Of a stretch of 49,692 nucleotides of DNA, positions 42,814 to 49,692 are shown one piece after another; position 1 is the first letter of the stretch; every line of letters starts with the position of its first letter. Both the position numbers and the translations under genes were made by a program. Below the pieces are notes generated by a model that saw only the letters and a program-made list of their open reading frames with translations, was not told the origin of the DNA and searched no databases. Source of the DNA: Haloferax mucosum ATCC BAA-1512 (GTDB lineage Archaea > Halobacteriota > Halobacteria > Halobacteriales > Haloferacaceae); the NCBI RefSeq assembly GCF_000337815.1, contig NZ_AOLN01000009.1, positions 1 to 49,692 on the forward strand, given 5' to 3'.

Positions 42814-44064
42814 ATGGACGACAAAACCGGGAACGCTGCCGCCGAGGTGTTCGGCAAGCCCGACCCGATTTTCGAGCAAAAATCGCTCGTTGACGTCGAT
42901 CACGTCCCCCAACCCGACCGGATCGTCGGGCGCGACGATGAGATTCGCGCCCTGTCGATGCAACTTCGGTCGGCAATCGACGGTGAGTCGCCGGAAAACG
43001 TGGTTATCTACGGCGAGACCGGGACGGGGAAAAGTCTCGTCGCAAAGCACGTCTCAAAGGTCGCCGAGACCATGGCCGACGGTGTCCGTATTGGCACCGC
43101 GTATATCGACTGTTCTGACGACGATACGGAGACGCAGGCGGTCTCGCATATCGCGCGAAAGCTCAACAAAGAGCACCAGACCGGGGTTTCAGTCCCCGAG
43201 ATGGGCTTGTCGAAGAGTGTCTACTACACGCGACTCTATGCGATTCTCGACGAACTCTATGACGTCGTACTCATCATCCTCGACGAGGCGGACATGCAAG
43301 CGGACGATGGGTTATTGATGTCGCTCTCGCGGTCGCGCGAGACGGGGAAGACTGACTGTCGGGTCGGCATCATCGCAATTTCGAACAAAGTGCGGTGGGC
43401 GGAGAACCTCAACGACCGCGTGAAGTCGTCGCTCCAGCCGCGCGAACTCAACTTTCACTCCTACGACGCGAACCAACTCCGCTCGATTCTCGAGCATCGG
43501 CGCGATGCGTTCCGCAACGGCGTCCTCGAGGATGGCGTCATCCAGTTGAGTGCCGCACTCGCCGCACAGGACCACGGCGACGCCCGGCAAGCCATTGATA
43601 TCCTGCGGAACGCCGGGATGCTCGCACAACAGCAGGGTTCCGAGACGGTTACCGAAGACCACGTCCGGGATGCACGGCGGGAAGCCGAGAAAGACCGGTT
43701 CCACGACCTCATTGGGGGGTTGACGGTCCAGAAGAAGACGACGCTCGCGGCGGTCACCTCACTCCACAAGCAGACCGGTCGTGAAGAGTTCCCGACCAGT
43801 GATATCTACACAGCGTACACGAACCTCTGCGACATGATCGGTGTCGAGCCACGAACCGAGCGTCGCGTACGCGACTTCGTCCGTAATCTCGCGTTTCTCG
43901 ACGTGCTCGATGCGCGGAAGGAAAACCAAGGACGCGCGGGCGGCATCACCATCTACGCGAGTCTTCAACCGGCCCACGATCTCGACATCGTCCACGAGAT
44001 TGCGTTGACCGACGACCGTTTCGCCGATGTTGACGGTGAGTCGGCGGCCCAGCTCTCGGAGTAG
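42814..44064 (+). CDS. orc1: Orc1/Cdc6 replication initiator
   Basis: The 416-residue protein has the full family layout: an N-terminal PDPIFEQKSLVDVDHVPQPD, VGRDDEI, Walker A GETGTGKS (about 67-74), Walker B LIILDEADM (about 152-160), sensor 1 around VGIIAISNKV, sensor 2 GDARQAIDILRNAG, and a C-terminal winged helix (EEFPTSDIYTAYTNLCDMIG). I chose ATG 42814 because family proteins start here and the upstream 93 codons hold the ORBs. It is flanked on both sides by ORBs, so it is the cognate initiator of this origin. Confidence 0.95.
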   Translation: MDDKTGNAAAEVFGKPDPIFEQKSLVDVDHVPQPDRIVGRDDEIRALSMQLRSAIDGESPENVVIYGETGTGKSLVAKHVSKVAETMADGVRIGTAYIDCSDDDTETQAVSHIARKLNKEHQTGVSVPEMGLSKSVYYTRLYAILDELYDVVLIILDEADMQADDGLLMSLSRSRETGKTDCRVGIIAISNKVRWAENLNDRVKSSLQPRELNFHSYDANQLRSILEHRRDAFRNGVLEDGVIQLSAALAAQDHGDARQAIDILRNAGMLAQQQGSETVTEDHVRDARREAEKDRFHDLIGGLTVQKKTTLAAVTSLHKQTGREEFPTSDIYTAYTNLCDMIGVEPRTERRVRDFVRNLAFLDVLDARKENQGRAGGITIYASLQPAHDLDIVHEIALTDDRFADVDGESAAQLSE

Positions 44065-44072
44065 TACTCACC

Positions 44073-44332
44073 CACCCCTCGTTTCCGACGTTCTTCGAAC
44101 ACCTCGACTGGGCCGACCATGATGGCCACACACGCACCCCTCGTTTCCGTCGTTCTTTGCATACATCCGTCCCAGCGAGACTTTTCGGAGCTATTTCGAC
44201 AGCAAACATTATTATAGGTTAGCTGTGAATAGTCCAGTAGCCGCGTTCTAATTTTAGATTGGGCGGGAGTTTGTTCCCGCCCAATCAGGGGTTCTATTCA
44301 CGTTTTTACCAGAACGTCGGAAATGTGGGGTG
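44073..44332. other. Replication origin, right origin-recognition boxes
   Basis: Three more boxes follow orc1: two inverted copies (cacccctcgtttccgacgtt at 44073-44092; cacccctcgtttccgtcgtt at 44135-44154) and one direct copy (aacgtcggaaatgtggggtg at 44313-44332). Inverted boxes facing each other across the gene, with an AT-rich stretch at about 44205-44260 that may unwind, mark the likely origin. Confidence 0.85.
44257..44286. promoter_or_regulatory. Perfect 12-bp hairpin in the origin
   Basis: gattgggcggga (44257-44268) pairs with tcccgcccaatc (44275-44286) across a 6-base loop. It lies between ORBs in the right arm of the origin and may act in replication or end the orc1 transcript. Confidence 0.65.
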
Positions 44333-45132
44333 GGGGTGTTGGAGGAAATCGGGGTAGGTTCTGACTCTTGTCTCGGTCTCTGGACAGCCATTGCGATCAT
44401 GTAGTTCTTTACGTTCATGGAGCGGAATGCGTGAATGGATGTGATGCTGATTCCAATGAAGTAGACGCTCTGTCGCTTGTTAAGCGCCGATTCTCCGACC
44501 GAGGCCGCGAAAACGCCCGCCACAAACTATCCGCTATCTGGTACTGACACAGAACCAAGAGGAAACAGCCGCGAGACGAATCGTCGAAAAGAGCCGCCGC
44601 TCACGATTTAGCAAACCGAAGGAGGTGCGGCCTCAGTCGGGCGGTGGCTTCGACCCGAGGCCGAACATTCCCTCCGCGACTGCAAGGAAGCGAGAGGCGG
44701 TTCACACGAGATAGACATCCACAGCGAGGCGTTGCAGGCATTCTTCAGTCGTTCTAACTGAGCCTTGATGCGGACATATTTTAGAACGAAGAAACAACCG
44801 CTCAGGACTTCTTGAAAGCAAGGGCGTCACGGTGACACCCCGACAGGTAACACACGTAGATTCTGGTCTGAGAGTCATAAGTTCTATGAAATCAGTCAGA
44901 TTTGCAGAAATAACATAATTCAGCCAGGTTTGAGACCCTTTAATGCATAACAATATATGTCGAGGCGGTTCACTCATTTACACTGAAGCAGCCGCTCTCC
45001 AGCGGACTATTGTACGACGTCTTTTTCGGGGAGATATCCGCTATTCTCAATACAATATCTCGAGAGTAACTGTGAATTCAGCTTTGACGATGAGTCCCGA
45101 CAAGAGTGGGCTGGCGGTAGGTGAAACGCCGC
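44333..45132. other. Gene-free stretch right of the origin
   Basis: About 800 bases show no reading frame I can defend. The small frames at 44254-44523 (minus) and 44943-45167 (plus) lack starts, codon pattern or neighbours that would support them. The segment is AT-richer near 44880-45080. Confidence 0.5.
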
Positions 45133-45945
45133 TCACCAATTGGCATAAAATACGAAGAGCACAGTGAGAACCAGAAAGAACCCAGAAGAACTCGCATTTC
45201 TGCTCATCAGTTTCAGGAGATAACGTCGGAGGCCGTCGATACTGTCGTTCGTAATGAACAGCGGTGTCTCGTCGGTGCCACGGATCACGGGCGTTCCGCC
45301 GGTTGAATGGACTTCACCATACACTGTCAGTGTGTCACCCGCTTCGAGCGGTCTCGACTGGAGCCACATGTCGGCGAGCGATGTCTCGGCGTCGTACTTC
45401 TCGACAACTCCCTCAAGTTGGTCAAGCGGTACTTCCGCTTCGTCTCCGCTCAGGCGCACGTATGGTGTCCGCCAGAGGTACAGGCGGAAATTCCGATAGC
45501 CCATGCCGGGAACGACGGTGAAGTCTGTCAGTTTCGGTGCACCGTGGGCTTCACGGACCCAAGTTGGATCGACGCGTACTGTTGTGCCATCACTGGAAAC
45601 CGCCAGTGTACCGGCCTCGATGCCGGATCCGACCGTTTTCTTATTGGCTTTCACCTTCAGATTTCTGAAGTCGATCTTGTTGCTTCCAGGCTTATTTTTT
45701 GCGACTCGCCAGACGTACATCCCGATTCGCCGACTCGGGTGAGGGATCACCTCCTTGCTCGCGGGAGCGGGGTCGTCGATGGTGACGGTCCCCTTGACGG
45801 CGATCCGCTCCCCATCGACAACTGTCCCGATGGAGGTAGGCTCGACGCCGGATAACGAGTGGTACAGCAGTCCGTTTTTGAGCAGGTGGTACCCGCTCCA
45901 CGCCGAATAAATGAATAAAAGGCCTCCAAAGACGTATTTGAACAT
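45133..45945 (-). CDS. GIDE/BAM-domain-like membrane protein
   Basis: The 270-residue protein has an N-terminal membrane segment (YVFGGLLFIYSAWSGYHLL, about 4-22) and one at the C-terminus (SSGFFLVLTVLFVFYANW). Between lies a domain like the GIDE/BAM region of MUL1-type proteins: GTVVDGERIAVKGTVTIDDP, then PHPSRRIGMYVWRVAKN, strand-rich FRLYLWRTPYVRLSGDEAEV and GDTLTVYGEVHSTGGTPVIR. No RING finger is present. Such proteins occur in many haloarchaea without known role. It stands directly downstream of a Tat-exported protein and may be its membrane partner. Confidence 0.65.
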   Translation of the reverse strand: MFKYVFGGLLFIYSAWSGYHLLKNGLLYHSLSGVEPTSIGTVVDGERIAVKGTVTIDDPAPASKEVIPHPSRRIGMYVWRVAKNKPGSNKIDFRNLKVKANKKTVGSGIEAGTLAVSSDGTTVRVDPTWVREAHGAPKLTDFTVVPGMGYRNFRLYLWRTPYVRLSGDEAEVPLDQLEGVVEKYDAETSLADMWLQSRPLEAGDTLTVYGEVHSTGGTPVIRGTDETPLFITNDSIDGLRRYLLKLMSRNASSSGFFLVLTVLFVFYANW

Positions 45946-46141
45946 ACGTTTGTATCTTAAGATTACATGTCCCGGATCATATATCGTCCGACATCTCGAT
46001 GTCGACGGTATCTGAGCCCAAACTGGTGAGCACTGCGAACGCAAAAATCCGTCTCGGGACTGAGGGGCGGAGTCAACTGACTAGTGTGTCCGTCCCCACC
46101 CAAGCGGAGGACGTTCCCGTCGTGCAGTGATGAGCGATTGG

Positions 46142-46975
46142 TTAGATCTGAATCTCTGGTGACGTCCACTTCGTTTCGACTCCGACTTTCTGACAGTAAC
46201 CGCAGCTCCAGCTACCTCCGCACGGGTCCGCACACGCCGATGCTTTAAATCCAATAGGGATCTTGTACCTGCCGTCGGAGAGGTCTTGAAGCCCGGCGGT
46301 CACGCACACCCCGATGTCGAGTTTCCGTAGCACCGAGTGGCTGAACTTGAGATCATCCATACAGAGTCCTTTGTCTTTGACCTCGTAACCGACGCCGAAC
46401 TGGGAGATCGGTATACTGACTTCACCGGCACCATCGATTTCAATAAAGACATCCACGGAGAGGAGCGCCGACACCTCTGTAAGCCCACTCGCTTTGAACC
46501 TGACTCCCGTACCGAAAGCGAATGTTAACTCGGTACCGATCTCCTTGATACCCACCGAACCCACGTCTCTTTTGAAGTAGAAGGTGTCCGAGTCAAGCCC
46601 GGCGGCCCTAACATCCTTCGACGTGAACCCCACTGGGACCTCGCGCTGACGGAACTCCTCGTAGCTCTCAAGTGCGTATGGTTTGCCAGACGGCACTTCG
46701 GCATTTTTGTCCTCCCCGTAGTACACTTTGAGGTCGTCTGGGAGTTTCGCCGACCGAGCGGTTACGTCGGCGTTGGACCCCACGGGGTGGACTTCTGCAT
46801 GGGAGAGAGCCTCTTTAACGTCCTCCGCGGTGAGTTTCTTACTCTTGCCCCGTTGCCTCCGAGTTTCATCGCCTGAGGCAGCTGTTGCGACGCCTGAGGC
46901 ACCCAGCGTCGCGCTTCCCGCTCCAATGGTCGACAACAACACTTCCCGCCTTGTCAACTGATTGTTATCAGACAT
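46142..46975 (-). CDS. Tat-exported protein with Cys-rich C-terminus
   Basis: The 277-residue protein has a Tat signal (TRREVLLSTIGAGSATLGAS, about 8-27, cleavage near AATAA-like GVATAAS). The mature part is mixed strand/helix with an SVGIKEIGTELTFAFGTGVR segment. It closes with cysteines in CADPCGGSWSCGYCQ (about 252-266), plus two earlier cysteines (GLCMDD, GVCVTA). Export plus a compact Cys-rich end is the pattern of halocin-type toxins, but no homology is claimed. The downstream membrane protein could be an immunity or anchoring partner. Confidence 0.65.
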   Translation of the reverse strand: MSDNNQLTRREVLLSTIGAGSATLGASGVATAASGDETRRQRGKSKKLTAEDVKEALSHAEVHPVGSNADVTARSAKLPDDLKVYYGEDKNAEVPSGKPYALESYEEFRQREVPVGFTSKDVRAAGLDSDTFYFKRDVGSVGIKEIGTELTFAFGTGVRFKASGLTEVSALLSVDVFIEIDGAGEVSIPISQFGVGYEVKDKGLCMDDLKFSHSVLRKLDIGVCVTAGLQDLSDGRYKIPIGFKASACADPCGGSWSCGYCQKVGVETKWTSPEIQI

Positions 46976-46984
46976 CAGCCAAAT

Positions 46985-47449
46985 TTAATCAAACAGACTA
47001 CATATTGTTTTCGAAATTTCAGTATGAATGCCACTAGATAACTTCGTTCCGAAATTTGGGCATTGTCCTCCAGAGACCCTCCTGTCGGAGATGGTCATAT
47101 TCAGCGAGTTCCGCTGGACAGCGAAACCAGAAGTCAGACGGCGGCAGGACAGCGTCGCTCTGAAGGTAGGGACGAAGAGGGAAGGGTTGTTTATGTGTGG
47201 TTGCGACCGAATTTTTGACGGGTGCTGCCGCAAGTGTTTCCATATCAGTTGTTGTGGACGGCGAGTCCACGCCTCGGGCAGACTAGGACGTCTTTGGTGG
47301 GTACAACGCCACTCGCCGTCGGCCACGGCAACACACCTCTGTCGAGTTTCACAGAACGGGCAAAAGCGCGCGTACGACGCATCGATTCGTTCGTGTCCTG
47401 CCCCGCTGACCTTCTTGAATCGGTGGCCTTCCGGACACTCGAATCGCAT
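46985..47449 (-). CDS. Zinc-ribbon protein, probably C-terminally extended
   Basis: The first 55 residues are convincing: RFECPEGHRFKKVSGAGHER, YARFCPFCETRQRCVAVADG, with CxxGH, CPFC and a later C-H pair forming a zinc ribbon. After about residue 70 the sequence loses halophile character and looks like translated non-coding DNA, so the gene may have been truncated and fused to foreign sequence. It follows the 36-residue gene by 5 bases. Confidence 0.5.
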   Translation of the reverse strand: MRFECPEGHRFKKVSGAGHERIDASYARFCPFCETRQRCVAVADGEWRCTHQRRPSLPEAWTRRPQQLIWKHLRQHPSKIRSQPHINNPSLFVPTFRATLSCRRLTSGFAVQRNSLNMTISDRRVSGGQCPNFGTKLSSGIHTEISKTICSLFD

Positions 47450-47454
47450 GCTCG

Positions 47455-47565
47455 TCAGTAACTCAGCCCCGCGTCACACCGCCGACAGCGCACGCGGTGT
47501 TTGGTTTGTTCCCGCGCAGTCGATAAGCGAAACTCCGTGGCGTCGAAGTCCTTCGCCGACCACAT
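47455..47565 (-). CDS. 36-residue small protein with CxxC
   Basis: MWSAKDFDATEFRLSTAREQ continues with a basic stretch ending RCRRCDAGLSY. It is preceded by a GGTGA ribosome site, followed 5 bases later by the zinc-ribbon gene start, and coded in halophile style. I judge it a genuine short gene that would be missed by length cut-offs. Confidence 0.55.
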   Translation of the reverse strand: MWSAKDFDATEFRLSTAREQTKHRVRCRRCDAGLSY

Positions 47566-47577
47566 TCCGGTCACCTT

Positions 47578-47597
47578 CCCCGCCCTAAAGGGTGGGG
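47578..47597. repeat. IS200/IS605-like hairpin
   Basis: ccccgccctaaagggtgggg is a near-perfect hairpin followed by tttcccgcttgtc. Haloarchaeal IS200/IS605 elements often end in hairpins of this kind (gccctaaagggc). No TnpA or TnpB is present, so it may be a solo end or coincidence. Confidence 0.35.
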
Positions 47598-47608
47598 TTT
47601 CCCGCTTG

Positions 47609-47674
47609 TCAGTTGATGACCAACCGGCCGGTCGTGAGTTGTTCCTCGACGACTGTTGTTTCGAGCACGGTCAC
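47609..47674 (-). CDS. Possible 21-residue peptide
   Basis: A GTG-started frame codes for VTVLETTVVEEQLTTGRLVI plus N. It sits between the 77-residue gene and the 36-residue gene on the same strand and has halophile-like codons. Its shortness keeps confidence low. Confidence 0.25.
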   Translation of the reverse strand: MTVLETTVVEEQLTTGRLVIN

Positions 47675-47712
47675 GCTCGTCAGTACGGCGGAAGCCCGCG
47701 GGCCACTGGACG

Positions 47713-47946
47713 CTACTCGTCGGACTCCCCCTCACAAACGACCTCTCGGAGTTCGTCGAGAAGATCTGGATGGTGTTCTGCGAGGACTTCGATATCCTTC
47801 GTCATCTCGTCCTTGATGCGTCGTCGGATACGCGACGTCGCCTGATACTTTCGGTCGTTACCATGCTCGCCAGCGACTTGTTCGCGTTCGGTCTGGGTGA
47901 GAAGTGCCCGGGTTTTTGCCATACGCCGGGATTCAACCGTCGCCAT
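47713..47946 (-). CDS. Small haloarchaeal conserved protein (EREI family), copy 2
   Basis: The 77-residue protein is a paralogue of the one at 36221: TRALLTQTEREQVAGEHGND, KYQATSRIRRRIKDEMTKDI, EVLAEHHPDLLDELREVVCE. An internal ATG at 47922 may be the true start. It reads outward from an operator-rich region shared with the 48131 operon. The family is common next to haloarchaeal promoters of mobile elements; a regulatory role is my inference. Confidence 0.72.
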   Translation of the reverse strand: MATVESRRMAKTRALLTQTEREQVAGEHGNDRKYQATSRIRRRIKDEMTKDIEVLAEHHPDLLDELREVVCEGESDE

Positions 47947-47953
47947 TGTATTA

Positions 47954-48058
47954 TTTGCTAACCTCTACATGTAGTACTCAGCGCATTTACTAATAATTAG
48001 TGAAAATGATTACGTTAGCAAAAACACTAACTTATAAGTGGTTAGCAAATATACTAAC
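47954..48058. promoter_or_regulatory. Divergent control region with GTTAG-N8-CTAAC operators
   Basis: Two 18-bp sites, gttagcaaaaacactaac (48014-48031) and gttagcaaatatactaac (48041-48058), have centres 27 bp apart and bracket a TATA box (cttataag, 48031-48038). A half site tttgctaac (47954-47962) lies next to the leftward start, and actaataattagt is near 47990. A repressor bound here would control both directions. Confidence 0.72.
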
Positions 48059-48130
48059 TACTGTAAAGTGCGGTTCGTCGCAGAAAGCGACCGGCGCTGC
48101 AACGCCGACCGCGCTTCCAGGAAAGAAGCA

Positions 48131-48595
48131 ATGTCAACCACAATCTCAACCGATTTCAACGGCACGAAAGACCGCGTGTTGAACCAACCGGATGTCGAGA
48201 CGATAGACCTCGAGGGAAACCCACTGCGGACACTCGTCCACTTCCGCGGCAAGCTACAGGTCGCAACACTCTCACGGTCATCCTGGCTTATGGGTCCCGA
48301 CGATGACCGCACCCTCGTCCAGACCGACCGCGGCTACTCCGGCGCGTGCTGGGTCGGACGGCCAACGCACGTCTTCGACGAGGACTACCTCGAACTCGGC
48401 GTCGATAGCGAGGGCGCGACCCACGTCTGGAACGTCTGGGATAACGTTGTCCACGTCGTCGCCGGTGGCGACCGCAAGCGCACCGAGGACCTCGACGCAA
48501 CGCGCGCCGGTGACGCGCTCAACTGGGTTGCGTTCGTCGCCGACCGGCGTGGCTGGGCCGACCTCCACCCCATCTTCACGGAGGTGCGTGAGTAA
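48131..48595 (+). CDS. Unknown protein leading the right-hand operon
   Basis: The 154-residue product is alpha/beta and acidic, with VETIDLEGNPLRTLVHFRGK, a Trp-rich centre (THVWNVWDNVVHVVAGGDRK) and a C-terminal ADRRGWADLHPIFTEV. I recognise no family. It is the first gene after the GTTAG operators and couples by TAATG to the next. Confidence 0.62.
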   Translation: MSTTISTDFNGTKDRVLNQPDVETIDLEGNPLRTLVHFRGKLQVATLSRSSWLMGPDDDRTLVQTDRGYSGACWVGRPTHVFDEDYLELGVDSEGATHVWNVWDNVVHVVAGGDRKRTEDLDATRAGDALNWVAFVADRRGWADLHPIFTEVRE

Positions 48596-48786
48596 TGGCG
48601 GTTCCCGAATCCATGAGTGACCCCGTCGCACGACTCGAACAGCGCGCTCGGGAGTGCGATATCGACTACTCAGGCCGTGGTCACACGCTCGTCGAGCGTG
48701 AATGGACTGGGTGCAAGTGGCGATATCTCGGCGACGAGCGGCTTCAGGGTGTTGCACTTGACGTCGAGAGGTTCGAGCATGCTTGA
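48595..48786 (+). CDS. Small protein, unknown
   Basis: The 63-residue product starts in a TAATG overlap and overlaps the following gene by 8 bp. It has an N-terminal helix (MSDPVARLEQRARECDIDYS) and two short strands. No family was recognised. Confidence 0.55.
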   Translation: MAVPESMSDPVARLEQRARECDIDYSGRGHTLVEREWTGCKWRYLGDERLQGVALDVERFEHA

Positions 48787-48961
48787 AGACGTCCGCACGC
48801 GGTTCCGTCGTGGCACGCTTGGGGTTGGCGCACTCGCGGTCGTCGTCTGGGTCGCAGGTAAGACCGACGTCAGTGGCGTGCTCGTCGCCGTCGCGGCGCT
48901 TGCGCTCGTTGTTGATGCGAAGCTGACTGAGACTGATCTGCTCCCGTGGGGTGAGGAGTGA
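48779..48961 (+). CDS. Small membrane protein
   Basis: The 60-residue product has two close hydrophobic stretches (LGVGALAVVVWVAG, about 14-27, and VSGVLVAVAALALVVDA, about 31-47) and an acidic end. It overlaps both neighbours, the second by TGATG. Function unknown; possibly a lysis or exclusion peptide. Confidence 0.55.
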   Translation: MLEDVRTRFRRGTLGVGALAVVVWVAGKTDVSGVLVAVAALALVVDAKLTETDLLPWGEE

Positions 48962-49200
48962 TGGGTCGGTCGTTCTCCGCCTCAGATACGCACTTCGAGA
49001 TCGTCCGCTCGGAGACGTCGATCTCGAACGATGGATTGCGGAAGGGCGAGCCTGCCGCGCTCGTTTGTGGTGAGTGTGGGGCCTCACTTCCGTTGACCCG
49101 CCAGCGCTCGCCTGGGATCGACGAACTGTCCCATGAGCCGACGTGTGACCAGCGGTACGTTCGGTCGCGGTTCTGGCAAGTGCAGTTCAAGCAGGACTGA
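48961..49200 (+). CDS. Small zinc-binding protein
   Basis: The 79-residue product holds CGECGASLPLTRQRSPGIDE and a later C near EPTCDQRYVR, a likely incomplete or paired zinc knuckle. It closes the right-hand operon 36 bases before a strong terminator hairpin and the CRISPR array. Confidence 0.58.
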   Translation: MGRSFSASDTHFEIVRSETSISNDGLRKGEPAALVCGECGASLPLTRQRSPGIDELSHEPTCDQRYVRSRFWQVQFKQD

Positions 49201-49235
49201 GCCGACTCAGGTTCTCTGTAACCAGGAGATGTGTG

Positions 49236-49267
49236 GGGGGCATAACGCCTTAGCTTGTTATGCCCCC
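49236..49267. terminator. Strong hairpin between operon and CRISPR array
   Basis: gggggcataac (49236-49246) pairs perfectly with gttatgccccc (49257-49267) around a 10-base loop. It lies just after the rightward operon and just beyond the leader-distal end of the array, so it could terminate both. Confidence 0.7.
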
Positions 49268-49294
49268 TTGCTCGTCCTTGGGTTTTGACTACGT

Positions 49295-49692
49295 GCTTCA
49301 ACCCAACTAGGGTTCGTCTGTAACCCGCAATCAGTGACTCGCCGGCAACATCCTCTGCTTCAACCCAACTAGGGTTCGTCTGTAACATTCATCAGGTTCG
49401 ACAACCTCACCCTCGACGTACTCGCTTCAACCCAACTAGGGTTCGTCTGTAACGGACCGGCTGGAGGACTGGACGCACGGACTCGCAGAGACGCTTCAAC
49501 CCAACTAGGGTTCGTCTGTAACCGGTCGTTCGTCCCTTCTATCGCCGTCGTCATCTCGGGCTTCAACCCAACTAGGGTTCGTCTGTAACGTACACGTCTC
49601 AAGAGGCTCACACCGTCCAACGCCGAGCTTCAACCCAACTAGGGTTCGTCTGTAACACCGTGTGGATTCGACCGCCGCCAGAGCCGGTGGAC
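49295..49692 (-). CRISPR. CRISPR array, leader-distal part (6 repeats)
   Basis: Six copies of the same 30-bp repeat start at 49295, 49357, 49424, 49493, 49560 and 49627, identical to those at 3-562 and in the same orientation. Five full spacers are 32, 37, 39, 37 and 37 nt. The last spacer begins at 49657 and runs off the end with 36 nt; adding bases 1-2 of the window gives 38 nt and then a perfect repeat. The distal end at 49295 has no leader. A degenerate repeat-like aggttctctgtaac lies at 49209-49222. Confidence 0.97.

Noticed and set aside
735-44064. Integrase gene
   Set aside because: I looked for the tyrosine recombinase R..HxxR..Y and serine recombinase patterns in the plausible proteins and found none; the element seems to persist as a plasmid instead.
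44943-45167. Plus-strand frame of 74 codons right of the origin
   Set aside because: Poor halophile composition and no promoter or neighbour; it overlaps the end of the minus-strand membrane gene.
47578-47597. Complete IS200/IS605 element or TnpB guide RNA
   Set aside because: Only a hairpin resembling an element end is present; no TnpA or TnpB coding sequence adjoins it.

Overview
The window reads as a haloarchaeal tailed virus that also has plasmid functions (a phage-plasmid). Evidence for haloarchaea: high GC with strongly acidic proteins; ATGA/GTGA/TAATG gene overlaps; archaeal TATA boxes; Tat (twin-arginine) signal peptides; Orc1/Cdc6 initiators with origin-recognition-box repeats; and a type I-B-style haloarchaeal CRISPR repeat. 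The closest overall fit is a Haloferax/Halorubrum-type host; I cannot name a species.

Both ends lie inside one CRISPR array: nine perfect 30-bp repeats at 3-562 and six at 49295-49656, in the same orientation. Joining base 49692 to base 1 makes a normal 38-nt spacer. I infer a circular replicon of 49,692 bp, linearised inside an array of 15 repeats and 14 spacers. No cas genes are present, so the array would depend on host Cas proteins. The leader (563-734) separates the array from a first Orc1/Cdc6-like gene.

Layout. 735-3915: Orc1-like ATPase, accessory membrane protein, and a wHTH/PadR pair reading outward from a shared region with a perfect palindrome (likely genetic switch). 3902-8600: tightly overlapping rightward early operon with an orphan DNA methyltransferase, two unknown proteins, an RHH regulator preceded by tandem hairpins, and a wHTH protein. 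8767-11221: accessory genes. 11342-24810: HK97-type head and siphovirus-like tail module (TerS, TerL, portal, protease, scaffold, major capsid, connector/neck genes, tail tube, tail chaperones G/GT, tape measure). The G/GT gene carries a textbook -1 frameshift signal (GGGAAAC, 7-nt spacer, GC-rich stem-loop). 24828-26033: a cargo island with a membrane peptide, a frameshifted HNH endonuclease and a RelBE-type toxin-antitoxin pair. 26113-33160: distal tail proteins, including a 1243-residue hub/fibre with FnIII domains. 33377-36114: several small membrane proteins (holin candidates), one with a decayed duplicate.

36221-47946 is a lower-GC cargo and maintenance region. It holds a TumE-type toxin-antitoxin pair with two palindromic operators, transposase remnants, a Tat-exported protein next to a PQQ-propeller lipoprotein, ParA with its partner, the main Orc1 gene flanked on both sides by origin repeats (the likely replication origin), a GIDE/BAM-like membrane protein beside a Tat-exported protein with a Cys-rich end, and small zinc-ribbon genes. 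48131-49200 is a compact rightward operon of small genes ending at a strong hairpin before the array.

Working together: Orc1 plus ORBs and ParA would maintain the element as a plasmid; two TA pairs would stabilise it; the PadR/wHTH region and methyltransferase operon probably control and protect lytic growth; the head-tail module makes a virion; and the CRISPR array may direct host Cas against rival elements. No integrase was recognised, which fits an extrachromosomal prophage.
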